A stretch of DNA of 64,000 nt from Adenophora triphylla var. japonica (lineage: Eukaryota > Streptophyta > Magnoliopsida > Asterales > Campanulaceae): contig JAFEMH010000756.1 in assembly GCA_022495995.1 (NCBI GenBank), forward strand, positions 248,001 through 312,000, given 5' to 3'. The notes beneath the pieces were generated by a model. That model saw only the letters and a list, made by a program, of their open reading frames with translations, did no database searches and was not told the DNA's origin. Of this stretch, positions 46,301 through 58,434 are shown one piece after another (within the stretch, counting starts at the first letter, position 1; each line of letters begins with the position of its first letter). The position numbers were made by a program, and so were the translations under genes.

Positions 46301-47264
46301 GATGTAAAGCAGAATTACCTCTCTTGCTTTCTTCGCTCTTTTACTTTTGGGTATGCTTTCAAACAGACCTAGACCCGATGCAACATTTGCTACCCTGCAA
46401 CGGTTGGTGCTGATAGAGGCTAAGTCTGTTTATTTGAATAATGGGCGGTAGGGATCAAATAGGCTGTTTGTGGGGGGGGGGGGGGCGCGATTTGTTGTGC
46501 CTAATTAATCTCTAGTTGTGGGCCAAAACCTTGCCCCGCGCTCTTGTGGAGCAACAAACCTGCATTGCATCTGTTACAAATCCACTCTCTTACATTATAA
46601 CCAAATAATGCAGCCATTGATTCCTTTTTCAATTTAATATTACTCGAGAAACTGTCTAGTCAAAAACTGTGCAATTGTAACCTTCTTGAGCTAATCTTAA
46701 GAAGTAAAGTTAAAGTTGTACATAACAGAACAAGATTTCTATATCTTTTTCTCTTGTTTTCATCTATGATTTGAAATCTTTATCTCACAAAATCTCTTTT
46801 CTTGTCAGGTGATGCTCAAGATGAAGAGCAGACATGCAGCTGGGACCTTCACAAAAAAGAAAAAGAGTAAGTTGATATTGCTTTTGTCTTTCACTAATTA
46901 TGTGAACAGAAATGGAGGGTGGTGGGCCTTTTAGTCTTACCCCCCCCCCCCCCTCTTCTATTTTTGGGATTGAGAAAGCAGTATTGAACTTGGTGAAAGA
47001 AGATAAAAAGTGACCATCTTTAATTTCTCTTTTTTGAAATATTTTGCAGATGTTGTTTTGGAGGTTATGAAAGATATTCCGGCATGGCCCGGCCGCCACT
47101 TGCTAGAGGGTGGCGAGCACCGCCGCTACTTTGCACTAAAGACTATACTACGAGGCGTCGTGGAATTCGAGTGCAGAAATCAGAGGGAATACGATATATG
47201 GACCCAAGGCGTGTCGAGATTGCTCACCATTGCTGCAGAAAGAAACAATAGACAGAGAATCTGA
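43319..47264 (+). CDS. VAN3-binding protein / FORKED1-like protein, 479 residues, seven exons
   Basis: Proposed exons are 43319-43642, 44187-44315, 45162-45594, 45753-45983, 46108-46157, 46809-46866 and 47050-47264. All have GT-AG introns and phases that join without a stop. The N-terminal part ([20 protein letters not shown] near residues 20-39, [20 protein letters not shown] near 181-200, then an alanine-rich helix with [18 protein letters not shown]) is the auxin-canalisation domain (DUF828). Residues about 374-470 ([20 protein letters not shown], then [12 protein letters not shown]) form the plant PH_2 domain. Arabidopsis FKD1/VAB bind the ARF-GAP VAN3 at the trans-Golgi network, bind phosphoinositides through PH_2, and are needed for vein joining and PIN1 traffic. 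Which family member this is cannot be said. A TATA box lies at 43257. The gene looks intact. Confidence 0.92.
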
Positions 47265-48786
47265 ACAATGGGTGGCTAGGGTTTTGAAATTGGGGAATTA
47301 TTTGGCATAGTAAAGTAAGTAGTACTAGCAGCATTTGTGGGTTTGAATTTATCTAGCCATATGTTTTTTAAATTTGGTGGGATTGGTTTTTTTCCTTTAT
47401 TTGGGACCATGTGGTTTACTATTGTAAAAAGAAATATAAGCATAAATTATCAAAAATTGGGTCTTTTACTTTTATTTTTGCTTTAGAGAATATTATTTTG
47501 TGGGCATTGTTAATAGATTAGTGAACAGTTAAAGTGAAGATATCAATGATGAAAGATGGTTAAAGTGTAAGGAAGGAGCTCTGATATTTAGCCAAAGGTA
47601 TCGAGTTTGAGATATTAGTTTTATAATATCTCAGAGTAATTAGTTTTATGTACAAAAAAAATAATAAAGAGGGAAATTAATTTTGGGATTTTGAACTGTT
47701 AAAGTGATGTTATGTGATGAAAGGAAAGGAAAGAAAGCATGTGATCCATAAGGGCATCTCCAATTTTGGTACCTTCCACTCCGATAGGAAATTTGAAGTA
47801 TCAAAATTAGATAAAGAGTTAACCAAGGTATCTAATTTGATACCTTGACTAACTCTTTTCAATAGGTAAAACTTGAATTTTTATTTAATTTCAATTATCA
47901 TCTTATCATATAGGAGTATAATATAGGTAGCAAATGAAATATGACACGGGTGAAAATAGATTTTTTTAAATTAAATATTTTTTTAAAAAATAAATGGATT
48001 TTTTTATAAATATTTAAAATTATTTATTTTAATTATTAAAATGTCTTTTCAATTAAATAAAATATTTTAAATGTGAAATAAAATTTAAAATATGGAAAAA
48101 AAAATCAATTTTGATACCTTTGGTAACCCCTTTCGTTGGAGACGAAAATGTAGTAACCTATAAATAATGAAATAAATAATGAAAGGTACCAAAATCTTCC
48201 GCTAACTTATGCCGGAGTTGCACTAAGATATTTGTTGAGGAAAGAAAAAGGACTAGCTTGGACTGAGGCAGTCAAAAAGGGAGGTAGGGAATACCATTTA
48301 GAGTAAAGAATGTGAGAGGATAAAGACATGGACTTGATTCTCTCCAATTTGCTTTGTTGATTCTTGTGGGCTTCTTTCACATTTCTTTTCTTTTATTTTA
48401 TTTAATTCCCATTGAAGCTCTGTTTAAGGTTTGTGGTTAGCTGGAATCACAATTTGTCCTGATCCTAATCTTGTACTTGCTGTTTAAATTAATTAATTAA
48501 CTTAATGGAGGATATTTAAGAATGACAAAGAGGGTTGTAGCCTATTGGTAGTGACTCCTCACTTAATAATATAGGTCCCGAGTTTAAGTCACCTTTTATG
48601 AGAAAATAAGGAGACATATGTCGACCCTCTTAAAAAAAGAATATTTAAGAATATTTTAAGTATGGGGTTTGGGGATTAGAAACATTTGTCAAATATTCTC
48701 TGTGGTTCATAGGAATAAGGAAGATTTGTAACTGATTTTCAGATGCATGCTTTATATTTGATTATTTGTCTATAGCTTAATATATA
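47265..48786. other. 3' flank of the FORKED1-like gene, with a MITE-like hairpin
   Basis: No further gene is seen. A 20-bp imperfect hairpin (AAAGAGTTAACCAAGGTATC at 47813, its partner ending 47858) sits in a segment that begins GGGCATCTCCAATTTTGGTA (about 47752) and has TTTGATACCTTTGGTAACC near 48110. This fits a small MITE, but the outer ends could not be fixed. The rest is AT-rich. Confidence 0.45.
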
Positions 48787-49049
48787 CTCCCACCCACCAT
48801 TTTTAAATGGTCTTCCCATTTTTTTTTTACTGTTAATACAAAGGTAATTTGAAAAATAAATTAAAATTAATTTAATTAACATAATAAAAATTTAAAACTT
48901 GTTATTTATATACCATTATACATACTATCAATAACAATTTTTAGATGTTTATTATGGTAATTAGATTAATCTAAAAATATTGCTTAAAATACATTCGTAT
49001 TAACAGAAGAAAAAAAAAATCATTTTGGAAAAGGGGGGGGGGGGAGGAG
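48787..49049. mobile_element. Stowaway-like MITE
   Basis: CTCCCACCCACCATTTTTAA on the left is mirrored by CATTTTGGAAAAG, a G-run and AGGAG on the right, with TA at 48785-48786 and 49050-49051. The G-run is an expansion in the right end. Confidence 0.6.
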
Positions 49050-49469
49050 TATTATAGGAAAATCAAGTTTTTTTGAACAACTTCACCACTAGTTCCTGTA
49101 CTTTCTAAAATGCTACCATTGGTCCTTGAACTATTTAATTGTACGCCACTGAACTAAGTTCACTCAATTTGCACATAATTGGTCACTTTCAAGGATGCCG
49201 TTAATTATTTTTTCCGTTAACTAAGCATGTGACCTGTAGGAACTGAGTTTATCCTAATTGGAGTGTTGCTAAAGGCCCATCTAAAAGATACTAACTCAAC
49301 ATTAAAAAAAATGTTACTTCAAGATGGAGAGTGCTAGGTGAAATCTTTACTCCAGTACAAAGATGTTGAAAGTTTGCTTTCAATCAACCTCTTTATAACT
49401 CTGATGGTATTCAACAAGACACGCAATAATGTCAAAAAAATCTCTGGTGCGAGGTTCTAATTGGTGCGA

Positions 49470-49531
49470 GGTTCTAATTAAAGTTCGTTTTTCAAGGATA
49501 GGTTCTAATTAAAGTTCGTTTTTCAAGGATA
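49470..49531. repeat. 31-bp direct tandem duplication
   Basis: GGTTCTAATTAAAGTTCGTT then TTTCAAGGATA is present twice in a row. Just upstream GGTGCGAGGTTCTAATT is also doubled. The surrounding 49070-49270 carries a dispersed-repeat-like text (CACTAGTTCCTGTACTTTCT, TGCCGTTAATTATTTTTTCC). Confidence 0.7.
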
Positions 49532-49965
49532 CGCATGAAGTGATGCAGGGAGGATAGGAGAACCTGATGACATATGACAATTTTAAAAATGCAAGAAGAT
49601 GATTACGGGAGTACAATTTTAGACAGAGTATTATGAGTTTCACCGAACAATTTTTCATCATGATCAGGGTTATATGCACATAATGAAAACTGTTACGCCA
49701 TTACATATTCGCCTTCACCCAAACTATATTCCATCACGATCAACGACATATGCCACATAAGCATAAAGTTACAGCCTCATGTAAAGCAAGGCTATGTTTC
49801 ATAGCTAATAGAATGCAAACCTAGATGTATATGTGCATAACAGTTTCACATAAGCTATTTAGTGAAGAAAGAGGAGAATTCATCAGTTAGGATATCGATG
49901 TACAAGATATTACCAGTTTCTTGTTTGGAGAGATTATTCTTGTGAGGAGATAAAGATCCAAAGGC

Positions 49966-52124
49966 CTAGGTATCAGCACAGTTAAGGATAGCGAGTATGG
50001 CTTGAAAGAGGTTAATAATGTCTAGGTACAGTGAGACTGCAGCTGGAATGTATTCGTCATAGTCAAAGCGCTTGATCAGGTTGTCTGTGTCATATACGAT
50101 AAATCCGGAGAATATAATTGATGCGAGGCAGCCATATATCATCAGGGTTAGCTTTCCCAGGGGAAAAAATAGCTGGCCATTGAAAAACGATAATCAGAAT
50201 TACTAAGAGAAATATTAAAGATGGTGCAGATACAAATGTGGTCAACTTGCAAGTACCTGAATGAGCACGAAAAATAGGAGCACCATTAGAGAGGCGAACA
50301 GAAAAGGCCCAAGGAAGCTAAAATCTTTGCCTCTCTTTGCTGCCCAGAAGGTGTAGAGGGTAAGGCTAACAACCACAACGCTGGTCAGAATAAAAGCCTC
50401 CAGCACCACTTTTCCTGATAGCAATAAATGGCTGTTAGAGCAAAATCTTTCTTGAGGAACTTCCGTTGTTTCTATTCAACGATACAATTCAAGTTAGATG
50501 ATGTTCTAATGCAGAGTATATGAGTAAAAACCCTATCACCGTATCAGGTTTATAACAGTAAATTTAATGTAACGCCACAGTCTGTCTCAAGGATCAAAGT
50601 TTACAATACTGTTTTATTTACTTATAATTGCATGTATTTCCTGTCTTAATGCATCAAGAGGAGGCCTACCTTGAACTCCTTCCGTCCCAAAATGAATGGC
50701 AAAAAAAAATTTCAAATTCGCTTTTGGTCAAGAGCATATTTGAAATATTTTTGGTCATTCATTTTGGGAGAGGCAGTATATAAAGCATAGCTAATTATGA
50801 CACAGTAAATGTATGTAAAGATGCTTATATATGATGATTCATCTAAACTTGTGGTTGATTAGAAAAACTATTTCGACAGTCCTGACAGCTTACATGAGCA
50901 TACATGATACAAGAAAAGATGCTTGACCTTAAAAAGCTTCAGCGGTGATCCTAAACAATACAAGTGTTTTTTTTCTTATAAAATGCAAGGCACTCAAAAA
51001 ATATAAGAAAATTGTAAATTGTCATAAGGGTGTTTGATCATTTTAATACAGATTTCCTGACAAAATTATAATACCAATGTTATAATTCTTCTCATTTAAA
51101 TAAAATATCCAGAATCCATCATTTGGATTAGCCACTGAAACCCTCGACAATCATCTTGCAATTTCCTCATCTCTGATTCGTTTGAGAAGGTCAAATCTTT
51201 TATTTTAATAACTTAAGCAGTTTTTTATATAAACTTGTAAGAGATGACCAACTCAGATTGTTTTTGAGAAGCCTAGATATTTATTCTATGGGCTACACAG
51301 ATATTCTTATAACCGGTAACATATGCCCAAATTCAGACCTCATAATCATACTTGTTTCCGGCTATTGGGACGCAATACAATCAAATCATTTTGTTGTCTA
51401 CAAATTAGAACCTAACAACTCCTTCAGGTTTACCCGCCCAGAAAAAATGTCTGATCCATAATCAGAGCCAAATTATTTTATGTATTTAATCAAAACACAT
51501 ACTCACAAACACAGACACACAGTGATCAATGATCAATCATGTTCATCTTTGACGTTTACAACTATACAGTGTGTGTATATATATTATATATATATAGAGA
51601 GAGAGAGAGAGGGATAGAGAGAGAATGATACAAAGGAATTGACTGGATTTTACATCGTCACCTTTTGAGAAGGAGCAAGACATGCCAATCGAAAACGCCA
51701 TAGTCAAAGTAAAGAGCCCAAGGAGGATCATATTCACCGGATGTCGTTTCATATAGGCAAACAATGCACACAATACTGCAACAATAAAAGAATATAAAAT
51801 TAAAATCGTAACAAAATCCCTACCAAAACAATGAAAAAAACAACAAAAAGGTGAAATTCATTTACTTATAAGAGAAAGGACAATCGTGGTTATATAGATG
51901 GCAATGCCAGGGGTGGTGCGAAGGACAAAATGCGGAATCGCCGGGATGAATATGACGGTACAAGCAACGGCGACGGTGAGAAGCATCTGGATAGCCAAAA
52001 TGGAGTAAACTTTCCGAATGAATCCCCAACGGAGCTCCGGATTTTCCATCTGATTAGGATAAAGGCGTCGTCCATCTCCGGCCTCGAGATCGACGGGTTT
52101 CGATGCAGGATAAGGAAACGCCAT
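49966..52124 (-). CDS. LIFEGUARD / BAX inhibitor-1-family membrane protein, 245 residues, four exons
   Basis: On the minus strand exons are 52124-51866, 51775-51662, 50414-50257 and 50172-49966, all GT-AG and in phase. The protein begins MAFPYPASKPVDLEAGDGRR. It has the family landmarks ENPELRWGFIRKVYSILAIQ, LTLYTFWAAKRGKDFSFLGPF, GFIVYDTDNLIKR and EYIPAAVSLYLDIINLF, and about seven hydrophobic segments, as usual for LFG proteins of 235-250 residues. Plant LIFEGUARD proteins sit in ER/tonoplast-type membranes and dampen cell death and shape defence and calcium responses. The internal alternative start 15 codons upstream (52169) is less likely, because the family begins near MxxPxxx-DLEAG. Intron 2 (1.25 kb) holds a small MITE. 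The gene looks intact and converges on the FORKED1-like gene. Confidence 0.93.
50676..50776. mobile_element. Short MITE in intron 2 of the LIFEGUARD-like gene
   Basis: CTCCTTCCGTCCCAAAATGA on the left is mirrored by TTCATTTTGGGAGAGGCAG on the right. TA follows at 50777, while the left flank is not TA. It is 101 bp and contained in the intron. Confidence 0.6.
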
Positions 52125-52802
52125 TGTAACTGAATGATCGTAGATCAAAAACAGAGGAAAATTAATCAATTGAGTGATTGATCAACGTATATATCAGTCA
52201 CGGAAAACAGAAGCTGATATAAACTATGATGATGGTTTGGGATTGAGAACCAGGGATGGAACTAGGGTTAGGGTTTGAGAGAGGAAAGAAAATTGGGGAG
52301 AAAGTGGGTTGCGTGAGTTGGGATTACCGGAAATGTAGGAATTGTTTCAAGAGGAAGGGAAATACCGCGTGAGAATATTTTCCTTAATGGGCTCTCGGTT
52401 AATACAAAATTGTGTTTTCGAACTTAACGGTGGAGAGAACGGCGGGAAATGCAATGGTTTTCTTGCTTGTGTTTTTTAACGGTAGTGACGGTCCGTTTTT
52501 CACATTTTAACAAGTTAGTATTTTTATTTTCATACACTGAAATAGTGAAATTTACTTATTGCTCAATTATTGAGTAAACTGTTTTTTTGCCCCTCGTACT
52601 ATCGTTTCAACATCAATTTGACACTCGTACTATTGAAACGGCAAATGTATGATGCGTACTATAGTTTTATTAAGCAAATTAACCAATGTTCCTAACGTCA
52701 ATTAAATATTTAACGAAACCGTCCGACTAAGCAACCGTTGACCAAGTCAACGTATACATGGCAGCTGACTGGACAATTTTAACTCCTTAAAAAAAATATT
52801 CA
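52125..52802. other. 5' flank of the LIFEGUARD-like gene and a dispersed repeat
   Basis: 52125-52400 should contain its 5' leader and promoter; no clear TATA box was seen. From about 52575 to 52790 the sequence (GCCCCTCGTACTATCGTTTC, GAAACGGCAAATGTATGATG, ATTTAACGAAACCGTCCG) has the character of a dispersed repeat similar in style to 49070-49270. Confidence 0.4.
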
Positions 52803-52830
52803 ATAAAATAATAATAATAATAATTATTAT

Positions 52831-52904
<74 letters not shown>

Positions 52905-52925
52905 TAATAATAATAATAATAAGAA

Positions 52926-52958
<33 letters not shown>

Positions 52959-52999
52959 TAATAATAAAATAATAATAATAAAATAATAATAATAATAAT
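52803..52999. repeat. (ATA)n/(AAT)n microsatellite, about 200 bp
   Basis: Nearly pure ATA repeats with a few AAAAT and TTATTAT interruptions. The long tyrosine-rich frame on the other strand is only a translation of the repeat. Confidence 0.95.
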
Positions 53000-53134
53000 A
53001 CTCAATTGGTGGTTACTGGCTTGTTGTTGGACCCAATCACTATTATTTAAGCCTCCTCCGCTCGATCACTTATCCGCCAGTTCAGCCACCCAAACAAGGA
53101 TTTGGAACTACTTATTTTGTCATAGCTCATCTAT

Positions 53135-53146
53135 AACTATATAAAG
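53135..53146 (+). promoter_or_regulatory. TATA box before the triplicated unit
   Basis: CTATATAAAGAG is a good plant TATA element about 95 bp before the first ATG (53239). In the second and third repeat copies it is replaced by GCTACGTAAAGAG, so only the first copy keeps it. Confidence 0.55.
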
Positions 53147-54505
53147 AGAGAAGTGAATGAGAGCATCACTTTTCCCGCTCAAACTTCTTACACTTTTTAA
53201 ATTCCTAAATTACCCTAGCGCTGAAAGCAAAATAAGCTATGTCCTTCCGTCTTCCACAAGCTCTATACTTCTCCGTCTATGTTCCCGCACCATCTCTCTC
53301 CGCACCATCTCTCTCCGCCCCTCTACCTTCTTCTCGATCTCTCTCCACCTTCCAGGCAGATCTCTCTCTACTCTCTCTCTCTCTCTCTCTCTCTGGGCGT
53401 CACTCTCGAACAGCCCCAAATTGACCCGGAAGAAACTTCAGATCGAGCTCAATCAACTGCAGAAATTGAAAGAGTTCAAACCTAGCTTGGTTTGTTTTCT
53501 TGAATCCTTCTCTTTGATTCCCTGAATTGTCTCTATTAATTTTTTTCTGTAAATTTCCTTTTTTTATTTCTGCAACATATTCTTGAATTTAAATTTATGG
53601 AGTTCGATGTCCATTGTCCTCAATAGTTCTATCTACCCACATCATTCTTGATTTTTGGTGTTTGAAAGGGTTTAGTGTGGGTCAATTTATACAAATTAAT
53701 ATAAATTATTACTTTTTTATTTACCTCCTTACGATTCCTAGTCAATTTACTGCTCATATGTAAGTTCTTTCATGCACTAATGTTATTAGTTGTGGCACAT
53801 TGACTAACTAAAATAGCTACTACAAACACGTCCAGAACTTGGTGACAATCATGGTACGCTTATTGTATTTGTGACATTTCAGGCATTTGCAAAATTAGAT
53901 TAAGAAATCTTTCACCTAATCCATGTGCATTGAGCAATCAGTCATTTGATAGAGAGTATTAATGTGTTTTAGGATTTAACTGGAATTTCTTTGAAGCTTG
54001 ACATTTGTTCCTAGCTTAGATTCGCAGTTCATAGCTTTTCATATGAATATTATTGTGATCATTTCTTCATGTTGGAATGTGTCTGTTGTTCCAAATATTC
54101 ATGGTTGAAACATAACTATAGTTAATTAAATTTAGATGCATATTTTTTTCTCTCTTCCTGAGTTGTGACTTGTGAGTTTTAATGAAATGTACTTATTCAG
54201 TTATTCTTAATCCCTTTCCTAATGTTTTGAATATTCTCTTTCAGATATACATCAGTTTGACGCTGATGCTCAGTTATATGTTCAGCACTTGCTACGTAAA
54301 GAGAGAAGTGAATAAGAGCATCACTTTTCCCGCTCAAACTTCTAACACTTTTTAAATTCCTAAATTACCCTAGCGCTGAAAGCAAAATAAGCTATGTCCT
54401 TCCGTATTCCACAAGCTCTATACTTCTCCGTCTATGTTCCCGCACCATCTCTCTCCGCCTCTCTACCTTCTTCTCGATCTCTCTCCACCCTCCAGGCAGA
54501 TCTCT

Positions 54506-54536
<31 letters not shown>

Positions 54537-55644
54537 GGGAGTCACTCTCGAACAGCCCCAAATTGACCCGGAAGAAACTTCAGATCGAGCTCAATCAACT
54601 GCAGAAATTGAAAGAGTTCAAACCTAGCTTGGTTCGTTTTCTTGAATCCTTCTCTTTGATTCCCTGAATTGTCTCTATTAATTTTTTTTTCTGTAAATTT
54701 CCTTTTTTTTTTCTGCAACATATTCTTGAATTTAAATTTATGGAGTTTGATGTCCATTGTCCTCAATAGTTCTATCTACCCACATCATTCTTGATTTTTG
54801 GTGTTTGAAAGGGTTTAGTGTGGGTCAATTTATACAAATTAATATAAATTATTACTTTTTTATTTACCTCCTTACGATTCCTAGTCAATTTACTGCTCAT
54901 ATGTAAGTTCTTTCATGCACTAATGTTATTAGTTGTGGCACATTGACTAACTAAAATAGCTACTACAAACACGTCCAGAACTTGGTGACAATCATGGTAC
55001 AGTTTATTGTATTTGTGACATTTGTGCATTGCAAAATTAGATTAAGAAATCTTTCACCTAATCCATGTGCATTGAGCAATCAGTCATTTGATAGAGAGTA
55101 TTAATGTGTTTTAGGATTTAACCGGAATTTCTTTGAAGCTTGACATTTGTTCCTAGCTTAGATTCGCAGTTCATAGCTTTTCATATGAATATTATTGTGA
55201 TCATTTCTTCATGTTGGAATGTGTCTGTTGTTCCAAATATTCATGGTTGAAACATAACTATAGTTAATTAAATTTAGATGCATATTTTTTTCTCTCTTCC
55301 TGAGTTGTGACTTGTGAGTTTTAATGAAATGTACTTATTCAGTTATTCTTAATCCCTTTCCTAATGTTTTGAATATTCTCTTTCAGATATACATCGCTTG
55401 ACGCCGATGCTCGCTTATATGTTCAAGACTTGCTACGTAAAGAGAGAAGTGAATAAGAGCATCACTTTTCCCGCTCAAACTTCTAACACTTTTTAAATTC
55501 CTAAATTACCCTAGCGCTGAAAGCAAAATAAGCTATGTCCTTCCGTATTCCACAAGCTCTATACTTCTCCGTCTATGTTCCCGCACCATCTCTCTCCGCC
55601 TCTCTACCTTCTTCTCGATCTCTCTCCACCCTCCAGGCAGATCT

Positions 55645-55683
<39 letters not shown>

Positions 55684-56587
55684 GAGTCACTCTCGAATGT
55701 ACCCCAAATTGACCCGGAAGAAACTTCGTATCGAGCTCAATCAACCGCAGAAATTGAAAGAGTTCAAACCTAGCTTGGTTCGTTTTCTTGAATCCTTCTC
55801 TTTGATTCCCCGAATTGTCTCTATTAATTTTTTTTCTCGTAAATTTCCTTTTTTTTTTTCTGCAACATATTCTTGAATTTAAATTTATGGAGTTTGATGT
55901 CCATTGTCCTCAATAGTTCTATCTACCCACATCATTCTTGATTTTTGGTGTTTGAAAGGGTTTAGTGTGGGTCAATTTATATAAATTAATACTATAAATT
56001 ATTACTTTTTATTTACCTCCTTACGATTCCCAAATAATTTACCGCTCATATGTAAGTTCTTTCATGCACTAATGTTATTAGTTGTGGCACATTGACTAAC
56101 TAAAATAGCTACTACAAACACGTCCGTAACTTGGTGACAATCATGGTACAGCTTATTGTATTTGTGACATTTCAGGTATCAAGCAAAATTAGATTAAGAA
56201 ATCTTTCACCTAATCCATGTGCATTGAGCAACCAGTCATTTGATAGAGAGTATTAATGTGTTTTAGGATTTAAATGGAATTTCTTTGAAGCTTGACATTT
56301 GTTCCTAGCTTAGATTCGCAGTCATAGCTTTTCATATGAATATTATTGTGATCATTTCTTCATGTTGGAATGTGTCCGTTGTTCCAAATATTCATGGTTG
56401 AAACATAACCGTAGTTAATTCAATTTAGATGCATATTTTTTCTCTCTTCCTAAGTTGTGACTTGTGAGTTTTAATGAAATGTACTTATTCAGCTATTCTT
56501 AATCCCTTTCCTAATGTTTTGAATATTCTCTTTCGTATATACATCAGCTTGATGCCGATGCTCGCCATATGTTCAAGACTTGCTACG
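53142..56587 (+). repeat. Tandem triplication (1155, 1141 and 1150 bp) of a gene's 5' part
   Basis: Units run 53142-54296, 54297-55437 and 55438-56587. Each has TAAAGAGAGAAGTGAAT, an ATG (53239, 54394, 55535), a CT-microsatellite, a PKLTRKKL-IELN-QKLKEFK stretch, an intron-like AT-rich section, and finally TTTCAG followed by DIHQ-DADA-LYVQ-LLRK. The last unit continues into GLSES-like sequence (KLGSESYISDL), as the original gene presumably did. The arrangement is a direct duplication of promoter-proximal DNA through exon 2. Copies differ by small indels. The encoded protein is not recognised. Confidence 0.85.
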
Positions 56588-56820
56588 TAAGCTTGGAAGC
56601 GAGTCCTATATCAGCGACTTGTGATAGACCTACTTCCATGTTAATTTAAAGTATTACTAATCGATTTTATGCCATTTACAAAGTGCTTTATCTTGCCGAT
56701 TCTGCATCGTTGTTTCTATTGTTTTTATTTTCATGCTTTATTTGTCGTAGGTTGCTGATGCTTCTCATCGGACATTTCATCGTGTTGCCTGTAACAAGTA
56801 CATAAATAATGAACAAGATG
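56540..56820 (+). pseudogene. Degenerate exons downstream of the triplication
   Basis: After the third unit, sequence reads LLRKLGSESYISDL, then an intron-like gap ending TTTGTCGTAG at 56751. It continues VADASHRTFHRVACNKYINN up to a GT (GATG/GTAAAT near 56820). A one-base deletion (GCTCGCCATATG) breaks the frame of the third copy. The splice signals look real but I do not recognise the protein. Further weak exon-like bits occur at 57297 and 57790 (SIDPFDEAFPDMHYRMYIL). Confidence 0.35.
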
Positions 56821-58141
56821 GTAAATTGATTCATTAACTTTGCTTTTGTTGTTGAAATATAACAACCCGAATGCCCATCGTTTTCTGGCTTTTCTGATTT
56901 ATATTTTCTCTTAACACGAATTTCGCATGAAAATATATCTCAAATAAGCCGTTATCATAACCTTCGATAGCAACACATTTTATAGATGTATGACATGACT
57001 TGAAATCACCTAAATGAGAGCGGTAGGGTAAAGAATTAGATTTCACGCCTTTACCAGGTTGAAGTTCATTCCTCTCGGTCGCTTGAATAAATTCTATTTT
57101 GATCATTAACTAATTTTGTTTGGTGTCAAATAGTTAAAGGTTTTGTACTACAACATTTTACTTCTCAAACCGATGCATCTTTCGTGTTGAGTTGCAGAAA
57201 TTGCATGCCGACCTACTAAGTCGGGCCATGGGGTTTCGATAGAATATTCGATTTTTTCCTCCCTTCCCCGCGATAGTGTTTAATTTACTTATTTCACAGT
57301 GGCCGCCACTGAGAAAATGTCTTTTCTTGATCCACTTTCGCCATTCGAATGAAACAAAGTGGCAAGTGGTCGTTCTTCCGTTGATTGATGCTCTTTCCGT
57401 CTCCCGAATCCCTCGCCACTCCTCACATGACTAATAGAAGAAGGTTGTTTCAAAAGGTGAGGTCCTTGCATCACTAATAATATTCTTTAAACTCTAAGAA
57501 ACTTAATGCACTCGTCATAAAAGTCAATTCAAATGCATAACATGACGTCTTTAGTCTTACATGGATAATTGTTGTTTCATTGTGCAATGAGAATTTTCTG
57601 TTACCAAAGTCTTGAAATCCATTTTGGAGTAGTTGACAATACATATGGTTGATGAAGCTCTAACATGTTACTTGTGGCCCTAGATCTCGGTATCTTCTCC
57701 AAGTAGTTATGTTTGAAGGCTTATACTGTACTTATTTGCTTATTTACAATCACCAAACTCTCCTTCAATTTTTGCTCTTCATGTGTAGAGAATCAGACTT
57801 GCGGAAAATTGCTTTCCATTGATCCATTTGATGAAGCGTTTCCCGATATGCACTACCGTATGTATATCTTGTAAGTTGCCAACTATAATTACCACAGTAT
57901 TTCCTTTGAAATAACACCCCCAAATTAAATGTCCATGCAGCATGGTCTCTGTTCTGCATGAACTGATATGGTTGATTCTTGGTTAAATTTTCATTAATAT
58001 TATTTTTCTGCTTATTTTACTCCCTTATACTGAGACAATTTTCTTTGCTTGAAAAAAGCCAAATGCTTGCGATTTGCAATTTGTTGACATTTATTTTTAG
58101 CTTACTATTGGTAATATTATTGGGTTTGTTTGTGATGTCAG
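56821..58141. other. Intron-like AT-rich sequence
   Basis: No domain is recognised apart from the weak exon-like bits at 57297 and 57790. The stretch presumably belonged to the broken gene(s) on either side. Confidence 0.4.
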
Positions 58142-58264
58142 GTTCGAACTGGACATGTTGCTAGAATCTGTGAATGGGACAACTAAGAAGGTGGAAGAAC
58201 TCTTAAATAGGATTAATGATAATTCAATCAAAATGGACAGTTTCTTTCGGATTGAAGATTATTT
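58142..58264 (+). pseudogene. SIN3-like co-repressor exon fragment
   Basis: Following a 3' splice signal (TGATGTCAG), the sequence encodes [20 protein letters not shown], then [18 protein letters not shown]. The string [10 protein letters not shown] followed by VEELL...IN-N and RIE-HF is a conserved stretch of plant SIN3-like proteins. These are scaffolds for histone deacetylase complexes in the nucleus. After RIEDYF the similarity ends, and retroelement sequence begins at about 58300. Only this exon was found, so it is a fragment cut off by, or next to, the insertion. Confidence 0.7.
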
Positions 58265-58434
58265 CATAGGTTACAAGCTGATAACTGGCCATGAATATTC
58301 TTGTAGGCGAGGAATATGGATCTGAAATCCTGGAGCACAACGTCCCCTATGAAAAGCTAGTAGGCGAATGGAGAAGTTTCATTGAAGCACTAATCGAAAA
58401 GGCAGGATTTTAGCCTCCAGCAGGCAATGAGTTT

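Noticed and set aside
52787..53005. Tyrosine-rich open frame on the minus strand
   Set aside because: A direct translation of the ATA microsatellite.
57289..57959. Minus-strand frames of about 60 residues
   Set aside because: No family resemblance; the plus strand has weak exon-like signals instead, and neither is strong enough to call a gene.
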